From Paraburkholderia sejongensis (GTDB lineage Bacteria; Pseudomonadota; Gammaproteobacteria; Burkholderiales; Burkholderiaceae): a DNA stretch of 64,000 nt. Under the pieces are notes generated by a model. The model worked only from the letters and a program-made list of their open reading frames with translations. It was not told the DNA's origin and made no database searches. Of this stretch, positions 43,662 to 53,198 are shown one piece after another. Each line of letters opens with the position of its first letter. Positions within the stretch are counted from its first letter, which is position 1. The translations under genes were made by a program, and so were the position numbers. The DNA lies in NCBI RefSeq assembly GCF_020880815.1, contig NZ_JAJITD010000003.1:1-64000 (forward strand). Reading direction: 5' to 3'.

Positions 43662-45572
43662 TTATGGGGAGGGTGGCGGGCTTTGGCGCCACCAGACCGA
43701 CAGCACCCATTCGTCGGCGGCGAAGTAAAGCGGAACTCTGGCGGGATAGGCGAGGGTGTTGCGGTACGCGATGCGGTGCACCGCCGAATACCAGTGCGGA
43801 ATCACGTAATACCCATGCATCAGCACGCGGTCGAGCGCGTGGGTTGCGTCGAGTAACTGCTCGCGGGTTTGCGCGCCGAGCACGAGGCGCAGGATGCGGT
43901 CGATCGCGGGCGACTTCACGCCGGCGATATTGTCGGAGCCCGGCTCGTCCGCGTAGCGACTGCCGAAGCGCGACAGCTGTTCGGTGCCCGGCACCTGCAC
44001 GTCGGGTAGCCGCACGGTCGTCATGTCGAAGTCGAATGCGTCGATGCGTCGTTGAATCAACGCGAAATCGGCGGTGCGAAAGCGCATCGTAATGCCGAGC
44101 TTTTGCAGATTGCGCGCATACGCGGCAGCGACCGGCTCCATCGACACGTCGCCGCCGCTGTCGCCGAGCAGCTCGAACACGAACGGCTGACCGCTTGCGT
44201 TGCGCAACGCGCCGTCGCGATAAGTCCAGCCCGCCTGCGCGAGCAGCGCGCGCGCTTCGAGCAGATTCGCGCGCAACGAGCCGGGCGGATCGGTGTCGGG
44301 CTGGCGCGGCATCGGGCCGAACACGGCGGGATCGAGCTGCCCGCGCAGAGGATCGAGAATGGCGAGTTCGCCGGCGCCCGGCGTTCCCGTTGCCTGCAGG
44401 TCCGTGTTGACGAAATAGCTGTCGGTGCGTTTGTACTGGTTGTAGAAAAGCTGCCGGTTCAGCCATTCGAAGTCGAACGCGAGATCGAGTGCCTTGCGCA
44501 CCCGCACGTCCTGAAACAGCGGCCGGCGCAGGTTGATGAAAAAGCCCTGCATTCCGGCGCCGTTGTGATGCATGAACTCGCGTTTGATCAGTTCGCCGCT
44601 GTCGAAGCGTTTGCCGACATCGCGCCGTACCCAGCTTTGCGCGGTGTGTTCGACCAGCACGTCGTATTCGCCCGCCTTGAACCCTTCGAGCTGCGAGACC
44701 GTGTCCGCATACAGCTTGTAGTCGATCCGCGCGAAGTTATGTGTGCCGACCCGGACCGGCAACGACTTGCCCCAATAGTCGGGATTGCGCAGATAGCGGA
44801 TGGTGCGGCCGTTGTCGTAGCGGTCGATCAGATATTCGCCGCTTGCAATCGGCTTTTCGAACGCGAGCTGATCGAACGGAATGCGCGTGCCATCCGCGCG
44901 CATTCCCCATTTGCGCGAGAACACCGGAATACCGCCGACGAGCAGCGGCATTTCGCGCGTCGCGACCTTGAAGTCGAAGCGGATCGTCAGCCGGTCCAGC
45001 ACCACCGCGCGCGCGATCTGCGCGAAGTACACCGCGAATTGCGGCAACGCCTGAGGACTTTTAAGCGTGTCTAACGAGAACTTGACGTCGGCGGCGGTGA
45101 CTGGATCGCCGTTCGAGAAGCGCGCTTTCGGATTGATATGGAAGGTGGTGGACAAGCCGTCTTTCGCGACGTCGATGTCGTCGGCAAGCAAGCAGTACGC
45201 GCTTGCTACTTCGTCGGCGCTGCCGGTCGTCAGGCTTTCGAACAGCAGGCCCAGGCCCGGAGCGGGGTTGCCGCGCAGCGTGAACGGATTGAATTTATCG
45301 AAGCTCGTCAGCCGGTTCGGGTTCGCGAGGACCAGCGTGCCGTCGCGCGGCGCGGCCGGATTCACGTAGTCGAAATGTTGGAACTTCGCCGGGTATTTGG
45401 GCTCGCCGTATTGGGCGATCGCGCAGACCGCGTACGCGGGAGTGGTGCTTGATAGCGCCGGGCCGCCCAGCGCGAGCACGAACAGCAGGTGCGTGGCGGC
45501 ACGCGAGCGCGACGACGGGCGATTGTCCAACCGGATGTCTGATGCGGCGGTCGGCACAGCGCGTCTACACAT
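43662..45572 (-). CDS. Extracellular solute-binding protein, YejA-like (peptide family)
   Basis: About 636 residues from ATG 45570-45572; start uncertain. Signal peptide near THLLFVLALGGPALSSTTPAYA. Family 5 binding fold: QHFDYVNPAAPRDGTLVLANP, FDKFNPFTLRGNPAPGLGLLFESLTT, ARFSNGDPVTAADVKFSLDTL, IRYLRNPDYWG, GFFINLRRPLFQDVRVRKALDLAFDFEWLNR, all as in YejA-type microcin C/peptide binders. No permease or ATPase gene is nearby. Starts 80 bases beyond the sugar dehydrogenase stop, possibly the same transcript. Confidence 0.87.
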   Translation of the reverse strand: MCRRAVPTAASDIRLDNRPSSRSRAATHLLFVLALGGPALSSTTPAYAVCAIAQYGEPKYPAKFQHFDYVNPAAPRDGTLVLANPNRLTSFDKFNPFTLRGNPAPGLGLLFESLTTGSADEVASAYCLLADDIDVAKDGLSTTFHINPKARFSNGDPVTAADVKFSLDTLKSPQALPQFAVYFAQIARAVVLDRLTIRFDFKVATREMPLLVGGIPVFSRKWGMRADGTRIPFDQLAFEKPIASGEYLIDRYDNGRTIRYLRNPDYWGKSLPVRVGTHNFARIDYKLYADTVSQLEGFKAGEYDVLVEHTAQSWVRRDVGKRFDSGELIKREFMHHNGAGMQGFFINLRRPLFQDVRVRKALDLAFDFEWLNRQLFYNQYKRTDSYFVNTDLQATGTPGAGELAILDPLRGQLDPAVFGPMPRQPDTDPPGSLRANLLEARALLAQAGWTYRDGALRNASGQPFVFELLGDSGGDVSMEPVAAAYARNLQKLGITMRFRTADFALIQRRIDAFDFDMTTVRLPDVQVPGTEQLSRFGSRYADEPGSDNIAGVKSPAIDRILRLVLGAQTREQLLDATHALDRVLMHGYYVIPHWYSAVHRIAYRNTLAYPARVPLYFAADEWVLSVWWRQSPPPSP

Positions 45573-45651
45573 GTTCCGGCCAGCCGACGCAGTCGCGCGC
45601 CGGCGTCCCCGCGAATTGCCGCTCGCGCATTTCAACCGTGCTGCGCATCGC

Positions 45652-46977
45652 TCAGCTTCCCGCGGCCGTCACCCGCCAGACGGTGTTGCCGACGTCGTCG
45701 GCAATCAGCAGCGCGCCGTCGCGATCCTGCGCGACGCCGACCGGGGCTCCATAGGATTGCTTCTGATCCGCCGACGTGAAGCCGGTCACGACATCCTGCG
45801 GCGCGCCGGCCGGTTTACCGTTCGCGAACGGTACGTACGCGACCACGTAACCGCTCAACGGCGAGCGGTCCCAACTGCCGTGCTCGCCGATGAATGCGCC
45901 GCCGCGATAGCGCGCGGGCAGGCTGTTGCCGGTATAGAACAGCAGGCCGAGCGCCGCGACGTGCGAGCCGAGCGCGAAGTCCGGCGGGATCGCTTTCGCG
46001 ACGAGGTCCGGACGCTGCGGCTGGGCGCGCGGATCGACATGCTGGCCGTAATAGCTATAGGGCCAGCCGTAGAACGCGTTCTCTTTCACCGAGGTCAGAT
46101 AGTCGGGCACGAGGTCCGGGCCGATCTCGTCGCGCTCATTGGCGATCGCCCACAGTTGTCCGGTTTGCGGCTCCCATTGCAGGCCGGTCGGATTGCGGAT
46201 GCCCGCCGCGTAAACGCGGCTCGCGCCGGTCGCGGTGTCGACTTCGAGCACGTCCGCGCGCCGGTACTCGACTTCCAGACCGTTCTCGCCGACATTGCTG
46301 TTCGAGCCGACGCCGACATACAGCTTCTTGCCGTCGCGGCTGGCCAGCAGCGCTTTGGTCCAGTGATGGTTGATCGTATCTGGCAGGTCGGCGAGTTCGA
46401 CGCCGCGCTCACTGATGCTGGTCGCACCGGTCTGGTACGGAAACTTCAGGATCGCATCGGTATCGGCGACATAGAGCGTATCGCCGATCAGCTGCATGCC
46501 GAACGGCGAGTGCAGGTGGTCGATGAACACGAAGCGCTGCCATGCTCCGCTGCCGTTCGCGGGCTTTCTGAGCAGCGTGATGCGATTCGCGCCTTCTGCC
46601 TTCTTGCCCGACTTGCTTTCGATCAGTCCGGCGATCACCTGCTTCGGCGTGGTCACCGCTTCTTGGTTCGGGCTATTCGATTCGGCCACCAGCACGTCGC
46701 CGTTGGGCAGCGTGTAAAGCTGGCGAGGGTGCACGAGTCCCGACGCGATCTTCTCGATCTTCAGCCCGTCCGCCACTTTCGGCGTTGCGCCGTTTTGCCA
46801 GCCGGCGTATTTCGGCACCTGCATCGGCGGCGCGAAGAAGTTGCGTGCGGGCGGCAGCGTTGGATTGGTGCCGGCCTGTTGGGTCGGGTTGTACTCGGCC
46901 TGTTCGTGGCAGCCGCCAAGCAGCGCGGCACTGGCGACGGCCGCGACGAACACGCTGATCGTAGGGCGCTTATTCAT
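45652..46977 (-). CDS. Lipoprotein PQQ-type sugar dehydrogenase (L-sorbosone dehydrogenase-like)
   Basis: 441 residues from ATG 46975-46977. Lipobox LLGGC at ~22-26. Six-bladed propeller of the GDH/sorbosone dehydrogenase type: GLVHPRQLYTLPNGDVLVAESN, FIDHLHSPFGMQLIGDTLYVADTDAILKFPY, HHWTKALLASRDGKKLYVGVGSNSN, GIRNPTGLQWEPQTGQLWAIANERDEIGPDLVPDY, FIGEHGSWDRSPLSGYVVAYVPF. Oxidises sugars or aldehydes in the periplasm. Overlaps the DUF2231 gene upstream by 8 bases, which may be its membrane electron-accepting partner. Confidence 0.88.
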   Translation of the reverse strand: MNKRPTISVFVAAVASAALLGGCHEQAEYNPTQQAGTNPTLPPARNFFAPPMQVPKYAGWQNGATPKVADGLKIEKIASGLVHPRQLYTLPNGDVLVAESNSPNQEAVTTPKQVIAGLIESKSGKKAEGANRITLLRKPANGSGAWQRFVFIDHLHSPFGMQLIGDTLYVADTDAILKFPYQTGATSISERGVELADLPDTINHHWTKALLASRDGKKLYVGVGSNSNVGENGLEVEYRRADVLEVDTATGASRVYAAGIRNPTGLQWEPQTGQLWAIANERDEIGPDLVPDYLTSVKENAFYGWPYSYYGQHVDPRAQPQRPDLVAKAIPPDFALGSHVAALGLLFYTGNSLPARYRGGAFIGEHGSWDRSPLSGYVVAYVPFANGKPAGAPQDVVTGFTSADQKQSYGAPVGVAQDRDGALLIADDVGNTVWRVTAAGS

Positions 46978-47455
46978 GAACCACCTCCGCGCGAGCAAGC
47001 CGGTTCATCGCCATTACGACGTGCGAGATGCTTAGCAGTACGACGGTGACCATCGACAGAATCACGTTGTCCGGCACCATCGCATACGCGTCGCGGCTGT
47101 GAACGAACGCATTGACGATCGCCGCGGCGATTGCGAACAGATTGAGCCAGAAGTCGACGCGTTCGAGCCGCGAGACCGGCCGGCGTCGCTGCAACCACAC
47201 GTGGCCGAAGTTCAGCAGGCGCGGGATGATCGCGATCAGCAGGCCGACCGTGACGAGCCACGCGGCGCCTTTGGCCCAGAAGACGTTGCGCGTGTTCATA
47301 TACGTGATGTCGAAGATTAGCGTAGCGACGAACATCCCATACGGGATCGGATTGAGCCATTCGAACAGCGCGGCGGCGAGCTGCGCTGACGCACGGGCAC
47401 GGTGGCGGACTGGCTGGCGAGGTGAAGCGCGGGTGGGCGATGGCGCTGTGGACAT
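46970..47455 (-). CDS. DUF2231-type membrane protein
   Basis: 161 residues from ATG 47453-47455. Four hydrophobic segments (GMFVATLIFDITYM, KGAAWLVTVGLLIAIIPRLLNF, FWLNLFAIAAAIVNAFVHSRD, VILSMVTVVLLSISHVVMAM); the pattern of paired His in helices (NAFVHSRDAY, SHVVMAM) matches the DUF2231/predicted haem-binding membrane family. It is commonly encoded with periplasmic sorbosone-type dehydrogenases, as here (8-base overlap). Confidence 0.8.
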   Translation of the reverse strand: MSTAPSPTRASPRQPVRHRARASAQLAAALFEWLNPIPYGMFVATLIFDITYMNTRNVFWAKGAAWLVTVGLLIAIIPRLLNFGHVWLQRRRPVSRLERVDFWLNLFAIAAAIVNAFVHSRDAYAMVPDNVILSMVTVVLLSISHVVMAMNRLARAEVVHE

Positions 47456-47627
47456 GACTTTCCTTCCTTTGGCGGAACCGGTCTTTAGTAGGTGCGCATT
47501 AGCCATGCCTGAGGTTTTCGTTTGTCTGTCGACGGCCGGTTCGCAGCGCCGCGAGTGCGGGCATGCACGCTGCTGCGTTGCTGCATGACCCGGGGTAGCA
47601 GTCACGAACTTCGGGTGAGGAGGAAAG

Positions 47628-47843
47628 ATGAAACGATGGATACACGTGGCGCTGCTGCTCGTGCCGATGGCCATCAGCGTGGCGGCTTGCAGCAAAGCGC
47701 ACAAGGCGGGCAACGACAGCATGAGCGTGCCCGGCGGCAGGATCGTGGCCGCGGTGTCGTTACCGGTGACCGGTGCGGCGGCGGGGTGTCCGGGGGGATC
47801 TGGTTACGAGGCGGCGTTCGGTACAGATGACGCTCGATCCTAA
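47628..47843 (+). CDS. Small lipoprotein
   Basis: 71 residues with a strong GAGGAGGAAAG site. Signal MKRWIHVALLLVPMAISVAAC with lipobox VAAC, then a short polar, Gly-rich chain. Its end touches the end of the convergent GntR gene (47840). No family recognised. Confidence 0.7.
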   Translation: MKRWIHVALLLVPMAISVAACSKAHKAGNDSMSVPGGRIVAAVSLPVTGAAAGCPGGSGYEAAFGTDDARS

Positions 47844-48586
47844 TCCGTGCTGTTCGGCTTTTCCGGGGCCTGCGTCGCGGCGCCGAGAATCGCCTGGGCA
47901 TCCGCGCGCGCATTGTCGAGCTGGACCCGGCTCGCCTCGCGGGCCGCGCCGGCGTCGCGGTTCTCGATCGCGTTCAGAATCGCCTTGTGGCGCGGCAGCG
48001 AAAGCGCATGGGTATTCGGGTGGCGGCTCGTCAGCTTGATCGACTCGCCGAGCGCGAGCGACAGCATATTGCCGATATACGCGAGCATGTCGTTGTGGGT
48101 CGCGGCCATGATCGCGCGATGAAATTCCAGATCCGGTTCGAGCAGATCCGCCGCCGTTTCCGCCTGCTCCATGCGCGTGTAAGCGGCCGCGATGCGCGCG
48201 CGATCGGCATCGCTCGCGCAGGTGGCGGCCAGAGCGGACGCAGCGGGCTCGATGATCTGCCGCACCGTCATCAGCGAATGAAAGAATTGCCCTTCGGCGA
48301 CGCTGTTGACGGTCCAGTACAGCACGTCCGGGTCGAGCAGATGCCACTCTTCGCGCGGCCGCACCACGCTGCCCACGCGCGGTTTGGACAACACCAGCCC
48401 TTTGGCGACCAGCACGCGCGTCGCCTCGCGCAGCACCGGACGGCTCACGCCGTAGGTCTCGCACAGCGACGGTTCAGCGGGCAGCCGCTGGCCCGGCGCG
48501 AGCGTGCCGCCGACGATCCGCATGCCGAGCTCCTGCACGATGCGTCCGTGCATGCTCTTGCGTTTCTCCGGATTTCGGTAGTCCAT
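47840..48586 (-). CDS. GntR-family regulator, FadR/FCD type
   Basis: 248 residues. N-terminal winged helix (IVQELGMRIVGGTLAPGQRLPAEPSLCETYGVSRPVLREATRVLVAKGLVLSKPRVGSVV) and FCD domain with DLEFHRAIMAATHN, LPRHKAILNAI and AAREASRVQL. Last gene of the sugar ABC operon (45 bases after the ATPase gene), so the probable repressor of that transporter, binding a sugar acid or related ligand. Confidence 0.92.
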   Translation of the reverse strand: MDYRNPEKRKSMHGRIVQELGMRIVGGTLAPGQRLPAEPSLCETYGVSRPVLREATRVLVAKGLVLSKPRVGSVVRPREEWHLLDPDVLYWTVNSVAEGQFFHSLMTVRQIIEPAASALAATCASDADRARIAAAYTRMEQAETAADLLEPDLEFHRAIMAATHNDMLAYIGNMLSLALGESIKLTSRHPNTHALSLPRHKAILNAIENRDAGAAREASRVQLDNARADAQAILGAATQAPEKPNSTD

Positions 48587-48631
48587 ATTATTTCGGGGCA
48601 GCGGCGCCGCGTAGCCCGTGGGCCGATCAAC

Positions 48632-49462
48632 TCAATGCGAGCCGGCCGCGCGCATCGCCCGGTATTCCCGCCGCACGATATCCATCAGTTCGGCGACCGA
48701 AGTCAGTGCGCTCTGCTGCTCGTAGGTCACGCGTCCGCGCTGCATCAGCATGATGCGATCGGCGATGTCGAGCGTCTGCGCATAGTTGTGCATGATCATG
48801 ATGATCGACAGGCCGCCTTTTTCCTTCAGACGCATTAAAAGATCGATGATCAGTCCCGCCTCGCGCGCGCCCATTGCCGCGAGCGGCTCGTCGAGCAACA
48901 GGATTTTCGCGTTCGAATGCACGGCGCGCGCCACCGCGATCGCCTGGCGCTGGCCGCCCGACAAACGCTCGACCGGCAGATCGACCGACGGCACATGCAC
49001 GCCGATGTCGTCGAGACACTGCGCGGCGCGCTCGCGCATCTGTTTATGGTCGAGCAGCCGGAACGGCCCGCGCCGCACGATCTCGCGGTTCAGGAACATG
49101 TTGTGATAGATGCTCAGCGAATTGGCGAGCGCGAGATCCTGGTACACGCATTCGATGCCGAGCGAGCGCGCGTGATCGACCGAGCGCAGCAGCGTTTCGT
49201 GGCCGTCGATATGAAGCGTGCCGCCGGTTTGCTGATGAAAGCCGGTGAGGATCTTGACCAGCGTGGATTTGCCCGCGCCGTTGTCGCCCAGAACGCCGAG
49301 AATTTCGCCCTTGCCGAGCGTGAGCGATACGCCGTCGAGCGCGGTCACCGCGCCGAAGCGTTTGACGAGGCTCTCGCCGCGCAGCGCGAGCGCCGCATCG
49401 GCTGCATGAAGAGGAGCCGGGGCGGCGGGCGAGTGAGGCGATGCGTTGGGCGCTTCGTCCAT
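48632..49462 (-). CDS. Sugar ABC transporter ATP-binding protein
   Basis: 276 residues, a single ABC domain: Walker A GDNGAGKST, Q-loop YQDLAL, signature LSGGQRQ, Walker B ILLLDEPLAAMG, switch His in IMIMHNY. The single-domain form matches FrcA-like partners of CUT2 importers; many family members have two domains. Start codon overlaps the permease stop by one base (TGATG). Confidence 0.93.
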   Translation of the reverse strand: MDEAPNASPHSPAAPAPLHAADAALALRGESLVKRFGAVTALDGVSLTLGKGEILGVLGDNGAGKSTLVKILTGFHQQTGGTLHIDGHETLLRSVDHARSLGIECVYQDLALANSLSIYHNMFLNREIVRRGPFRLLDHKQMRERAAQCLDDIGVHVPSVDLPVERLSGGQRQAIAVARAVHSNAKILLLDEPLAAMGAREAGLIIDLLMRLKEKGGLSIIMIMHNYAQTLDIADRIMLMQRGRVTYEQQSALTSVAELMDIVRREYRAMRAAGSH

Positions 49463-50475
49463 CAGCGGCCTCCCTTGCGGCGAATGCGCCCGACGTGAAC
49501 ATTGAAGATCATCGCCGCGAGAATCGCCGCGCCGAGAATGATGTTGAACGTGAACGCGTTGATCCCGATCAGCGTGAAGCCGTCGCTCAGGATGCCGAGC
49601 ACCGCCGCGCCAATCAATCCGCCGACGATCGTGCCCGAGCCGCCGGTGAGCGGTGTGCCGCCGATCACCGCCGCGGCCACCGCGAGAAACATGATCTGGT
49701 TGCCGCCGGCCTGCGGATCGATCGACGTGATCCGGAACGCTTCGAGGATCCCGGTGAAACCCGCGAGCACCGCCGCGAGGATGAAATTGCCGAGCCGCAG
49801 CCGGTTCACGTGAATACCGGCTTCACTCGCGCCGATCGGATTGGCGCCCGCGGCCTGGGTATGCAGGCCCCAGCGCGTGTGCCGCAACAGCACGTGCATC
49901 GCGAACGCGATCGCGAAGGTCCAGAGGATTTCGCTGTAGCCCCATGCGCCCATCACCGCCGCGAACAGCGGCGACCCGGGCGTGGGGGCGGGCGTGCCGC
50001 GCGACACGGTGAGCGTGATGCCGTTGATCAGAAACAGCGTGCCGAGCGTGGTGACGAACGACGGCAAGCGCAGCCACACGGTCACCGCGCCGTTCACGAA
50101 GCCGATCAGCGCCGCGGCAATCAGTCCCGCGATCAGCGCGAGCCACATCGGCGCGCCCGCGTCGTTCGCGAACACCATCATGAACGGCGCGAATGCGAAC
50201 ACCATGCCCGCGGACAGATCGATGTCGCCGCCGATCATCAGCATGATTTCGCCGAACGCGATGATCGCGACCGGCGCGATGTACTGCGACAGGTTGACGA
50301 GGCTCGCGTTGCTGAGCAGAAAATCGCGATTTGCGAATTGGAAATACGCGGCCAGCAGCACCGCTACCAGCAGAATGCGCAGCTCGGCGCCCCATTGCGA
50401 TGCGAACGAAACGCCCGCGCGCCGGGGCACGCGAGCCGTTTGCATTTTGCCGGTCTCGTCCACTGTGTTCATCAC
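49462..50475 (-). CDS. Sugar ABC transporter permease (CUT2)
   Basis: 337 residues with about 8-10 hydrophobic segments. CUT2 motifs: GGDIDLSAGMVFAFAPFMMVF, VTTLGTLFLINGITLTVSRGTP, GGNQIMFLAVAAAVIGGTPLTGGSGTIVGGLIGAAVLGILSDGF. Imports a pentose, hexose or cyclitol together with the genes on both sides. Overlaps the binding-protein gene by 4 bases. Confidence 0.93.
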   Translation of the reverse strand: MMNTVDETGKMQTARVPRRAGVSFASQWGAELRILLVAVLLAAYFQFANRDFLLSNASLVNLSQYIAPVAIIAFGEIMLMIGGDIDLSAGMVFAFAPFMMVFANDAGAPMWLALIAGLIAAALIGFVNGAVTVWLRLPSFVTTLGTLFLINGITLTVSRGTPAPTPGSPLFAAVMGAWGYSEILWTFAIAFAMHVLLRHTRWGLHTQAAGANPIGASEAGIHVNRLRLGNFILAAVLAGFTGILEAFRITSIDPQAGGNQIMFLAVAAAVIGGTPLTGGSGTIVGGLIGAAVLGILSDGFTLIGINAFTFNIILGAAILAAMIFNVHVGRIRRKGGR

Positions 50476-51581
50476 GACTTGATCGCGCCGCGCATCGGCA
50501 CGATTTGCGGCTGGGTGGTCTTGCCTTCATAACGCGTCGACGTGTTCAGGTACGGCTCGACGGTGTCCTTCGTCACGAATTTCAGACCGGTGTTGGTATC
50601 GGCCGGGCCGACGAGGCCGCCGGAGGCGAGCGTGACGAAAGCCTGCATCACCGTATAAAAACCCTGCACGTACGGCTGCTGATCGATCGTGAAGTCGAGA
50701 AAGCCTTCGTGGATCAGCTGCACGGTGGTGGGCAGCAGGTCGAACCCGCCGCCGTGCACGCCCTTGGCGGGGAGGTTCGATTCCTTCATCACCTGCGCGA
50801 CGCCTTGGGTGCTGCCCGCGTCCACCGCGAACATGCCTTTCACGTCCTGGTGTCCGAGGTAGAACGATTTGATCTTCGACAGCTCCTCGTTGACGGTCGC
50901 GCCGGTGGCGATGGTCTGAATATCGATCTTCTTGCCCGACTTCTTGATCGCGTCGCTCGCGCCGTCCAGGCGCGGCTGGATGTTGAGCTGGCCCGGCGTC
51001 GCGATGAAGAGGGCGACCATCCCGCTGTCGATCAGACTGACGATGCGCTCGCCCATCTGATAGCCGGATAGATAGAGATCCTGACCGATATACGCAAGGC
51101 GCGGATTTTTCTTGCCGCGCGGCGCGTCGGCGTTGTACGAGAACACCGGAATGCCGGCGTCGAGCGCGGCCTGGATCGGCTTGTCGAAGGCGCTCGGATC
51201 GACGATCGGCACGGCGATCGCATCGGCCTTGGCGGCGATTGCCGAATTGACCGCGCGGACCATTTCGCCGGCGTCCGAGGTGGCCGAGCCGGTCCACTGA
51301 TAGTCCATGCCGAGCAACGAGCAGGCGTCCTGAATACCGTACTGGGTGGGCACGAAGAACGGATTGGTGGTGACGTGATTAACGAACACGATCTTCCACT
51401 TCTTGTGCGCGGGAAAAGCAGCTTCCGCCGCCTGCGCGGTACCGATCAGTCCGCCGCTGCCGCCTAGCGCGCCCAGTAGGGAAAGCGCGGCGCCCAAGCC
51501 CGCTCCCTGCATCAGCCCCCGCCGCTGCGCACTGAAACCATTGCCGCTAGCGGCCTGATCGTCGTCCCGTTGCTGTGCCAT
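50472..51581 (-). CDS. Sugar ABC transporter substrate-binding protein
   Basis: 369 residues from ATG 51579-51581 with GGAGG upstream. Tat-like signal region (AQRRGLMQGAGLGAALSLLGALGGSGGLIGTAQAAEA). Type I periplasmic binding fold: WKIVFVNHVTTNPFFVPTQYGIQDACSLLGMDYQWTG, AIAVPIVDPSAFDKPIQAALDAGIPVFSYNADAP, GMFAVDAGSTQGVAQVM, FTIDQQPYVQGFYTVMQ. First gene of the operon binding protein-permease-ATPase-GntR. The substrate is not readable from sequence. Confidence 0.92.
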   Translation of the reverse strand: MAQQRDDDQAASGNGFSAQRRGLMQGAGLGAALSLLGALGGSGGLIGTAQAAEAAFPAHKKWKIVFVNHVTTNPFFVPTQYGIQDACSLLGMDYQWTGSATSDAGEMVRAVNSAIAAKADAIAVPIVDPSAFDKPIQAALDAGIPVFSYNADAPRGKKNPRLAYIGQDLYLSGYQMGERIVSLIDSGMVALFIATPGQLNIQPRLDGASDAIKKSGKKIDIQTIATGATVNEELSKIKSFYLGHQDVKGMFAVDAGSTQGVAQVMKESNLPAKGVHGGGFDLLPTTVQLIHEGFLDFTIDQQPYVQGFYTVMQAFVTLASGGLVGPADTNTGLKFVTKDTVEPYLNTSTRYEGKTTQPQIVPMRGAIKS

Positions 51582-51831
51582 TTTTGCCTCCGGTTCACTT
51601 CTGCGTTGGTCGATGCGGTCGACGTCGAGTCGATCGTATGCAGATGCTCGATGGCACCGGGAGTGCGCTGCTCGCGCGCAGCGCAGGGTAGTGGCGTGAA
51701 GGCGGGCAGCCCGGATTCGGAAGCACTCGTTACGCGCCGTGCGGTACCGCAAAAATGTTAGTTCAGCGCGGTTGCGTCGGCTAATACTTGTATACCCGTA
51801 ACTAGTAAGACTATTTGGGGCACACCCCGGC

Positions 51832-53124
51832 TCACGCCGGCACAAACACCCCCGCCGCCGCAACCATCATCGCGACTGTCGCCGCCCATCCGCCCCAGCC
51901 GAGCGCGCCCCTGATCGCGAACTCGCCCATTACGCGGCGGCTGCGCGCCATCAGCATGATGATCACCATGATCGGCACCGCGGCCACGCCGTTGATCACC
52001 GCGCTCCAGTACAGCGCGCGGATCGGGTCGAAGTGCATGAAGGTGATTGCCACGCCGCCGACGATCGCCAGCGCGATCACCGCATAAAACTCGCGCGCGA
52101 GCGTCAGGTGCAGCGACAGCGAACTGCGCCAGCGAAAACTTCCCGCCGCCGCATAGGCGGCCGAGCCGGCCAGCACCGGCAGCGCCAGCAGCCCGGTGCC
52201 GACGATGCCGATCGCAAACAGCGCGTAAGCGAAGCGCCCGGCGAACGGTTCGAGCGCGCGCGCGGCGTCCGCCGAGGTCTTTACTTCGATGTGATGCAGA
52301 TGCAGCGTCGCGCCGGCGGTCAGCATGATGAAGAACGCGATCACGCTCGACACGCCCATTCCCACCCACGTATCGAAGCTGATTCGCCGCAACTGCGCGG
52401 GCGCCTGCTGCGGCTCGCGGCGCAACGGCCCCTGACCCGGCTTCGCGCGCATCTCCTCGATTTCCTGCGACGCCTGCCAGAAGAACAGATACGGACTGAT
52501 GGTGGTGCCGAGCACCGCGGTGACGGTGGTCAGATAGGCCGGGGTCAGCTCGATGCGCGGAAACACGATCGCATGCGCGACGTCGCCCCACCGGATCGGC
52601 ACGATCAGCGCGACCGCGACATAGGCGAGCAGCACCAGCGCCGCCCACTTCAGAAAGCGCGCATAGCGCTCGTAAGGGACGAAGATCTGCAGCACGACCG
52701 AAAAGCCGCCGAGCACGACCACGTAGAGATGCTCGGGACCGGGCACCAGCAAGCCGACCGCCGCGCCCATCGCCGACAGATCGGCTGCGATATTGATTAC
52801 GTTGGCGAGCACCAGCAGCACGACCGCGCTGTAGAGCAGCCAGCGCGGATAGTGCGCGAGCATGTTCGACGCGAGACCTTTGCCGGTCACCCGGGCGATG
52901 CGCGCGCTCACCAGCTGGATCGCACTCATCAGCGGATAGGTCAGCAGCAGCGTCCACAGCAGGTTGAAGCCGAACTGCGCGCCCGCCTGCGAATAGGTGC
53001 CGATGCCGGAAGGGTCGTCGTCCGCCGCGCCGGTGACGAGACCCGGGCCGAGGCGCCGGATCCATGATCGTGACACCGGATCGCTGACCGTGCTTTCCGG
53101 ATCGAGTAGTTTGTCGTCGCCCAT
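51832..53124 (-). CDS. NRAMP-family-like carrier with altered metal-site motifs
   Basis: 430 residues from ATG 53122-53124 behind AGGAGGA. Eleven-helix NRAMP/LeuT-like pattern. In TM1 the canonical DPGN is DPSG (GAADDDPSGIGTYSQAGAQFGFNLLW); in TM6 the canonical MPH is replaced by ISPYLFFWQASQE. The Met and His used for Mn/Fe binding are therefore absent, so the substrate is unlikely to be a soft transition metal; other divalent ions or a non-metal solute are possible. 74 bases beyond fghA on the same strand. Confidence 0.85.
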   Translation of the reverse strand: MGDDKLLDPESTVSDPVSRSWIRRLGPGLVTGAADDDPSGIGTYSQAGAQFGFNLLWTLLLTYPLMSAIQLVSARIARVTGKGLASNMLAHYPRWLLYSAVVLLVLANVINIAADLSAMGAAVGLLVPGPEHLYVVVLGGFSVVLQIFVPYERYARFLKWAALVLLAYVAVALIVPIRWGDVAHAIVFPRIELTPAYLTTVTAVLGTTISPYLFFWQASQEIEEMRAKPGQGPLRREPQQAPAQLRRISFDTWVGMGVSSVIAFFIMLTAGATLHLHHIEVKTSADAARALEPFAGRFAYALFAIGIVGTGLLALPVLAGSAAYAAAGSFRWRSSLSLHLTLAREFYAVIALAIVGGVAITFMHFDPIRALYWSAVINGVAAVPIMVIIMLMARSRRVMGEFAIRGALGWGGWAATVAMMVAAAGVFVPA

Positions 53125-53198
53125 GAGTCCTCCTGTGAGCGACGCGCTGCAATTATCGGACCCGGCTTGCCGCAACGGGCGCAAGCCGGCCCGCGCGA

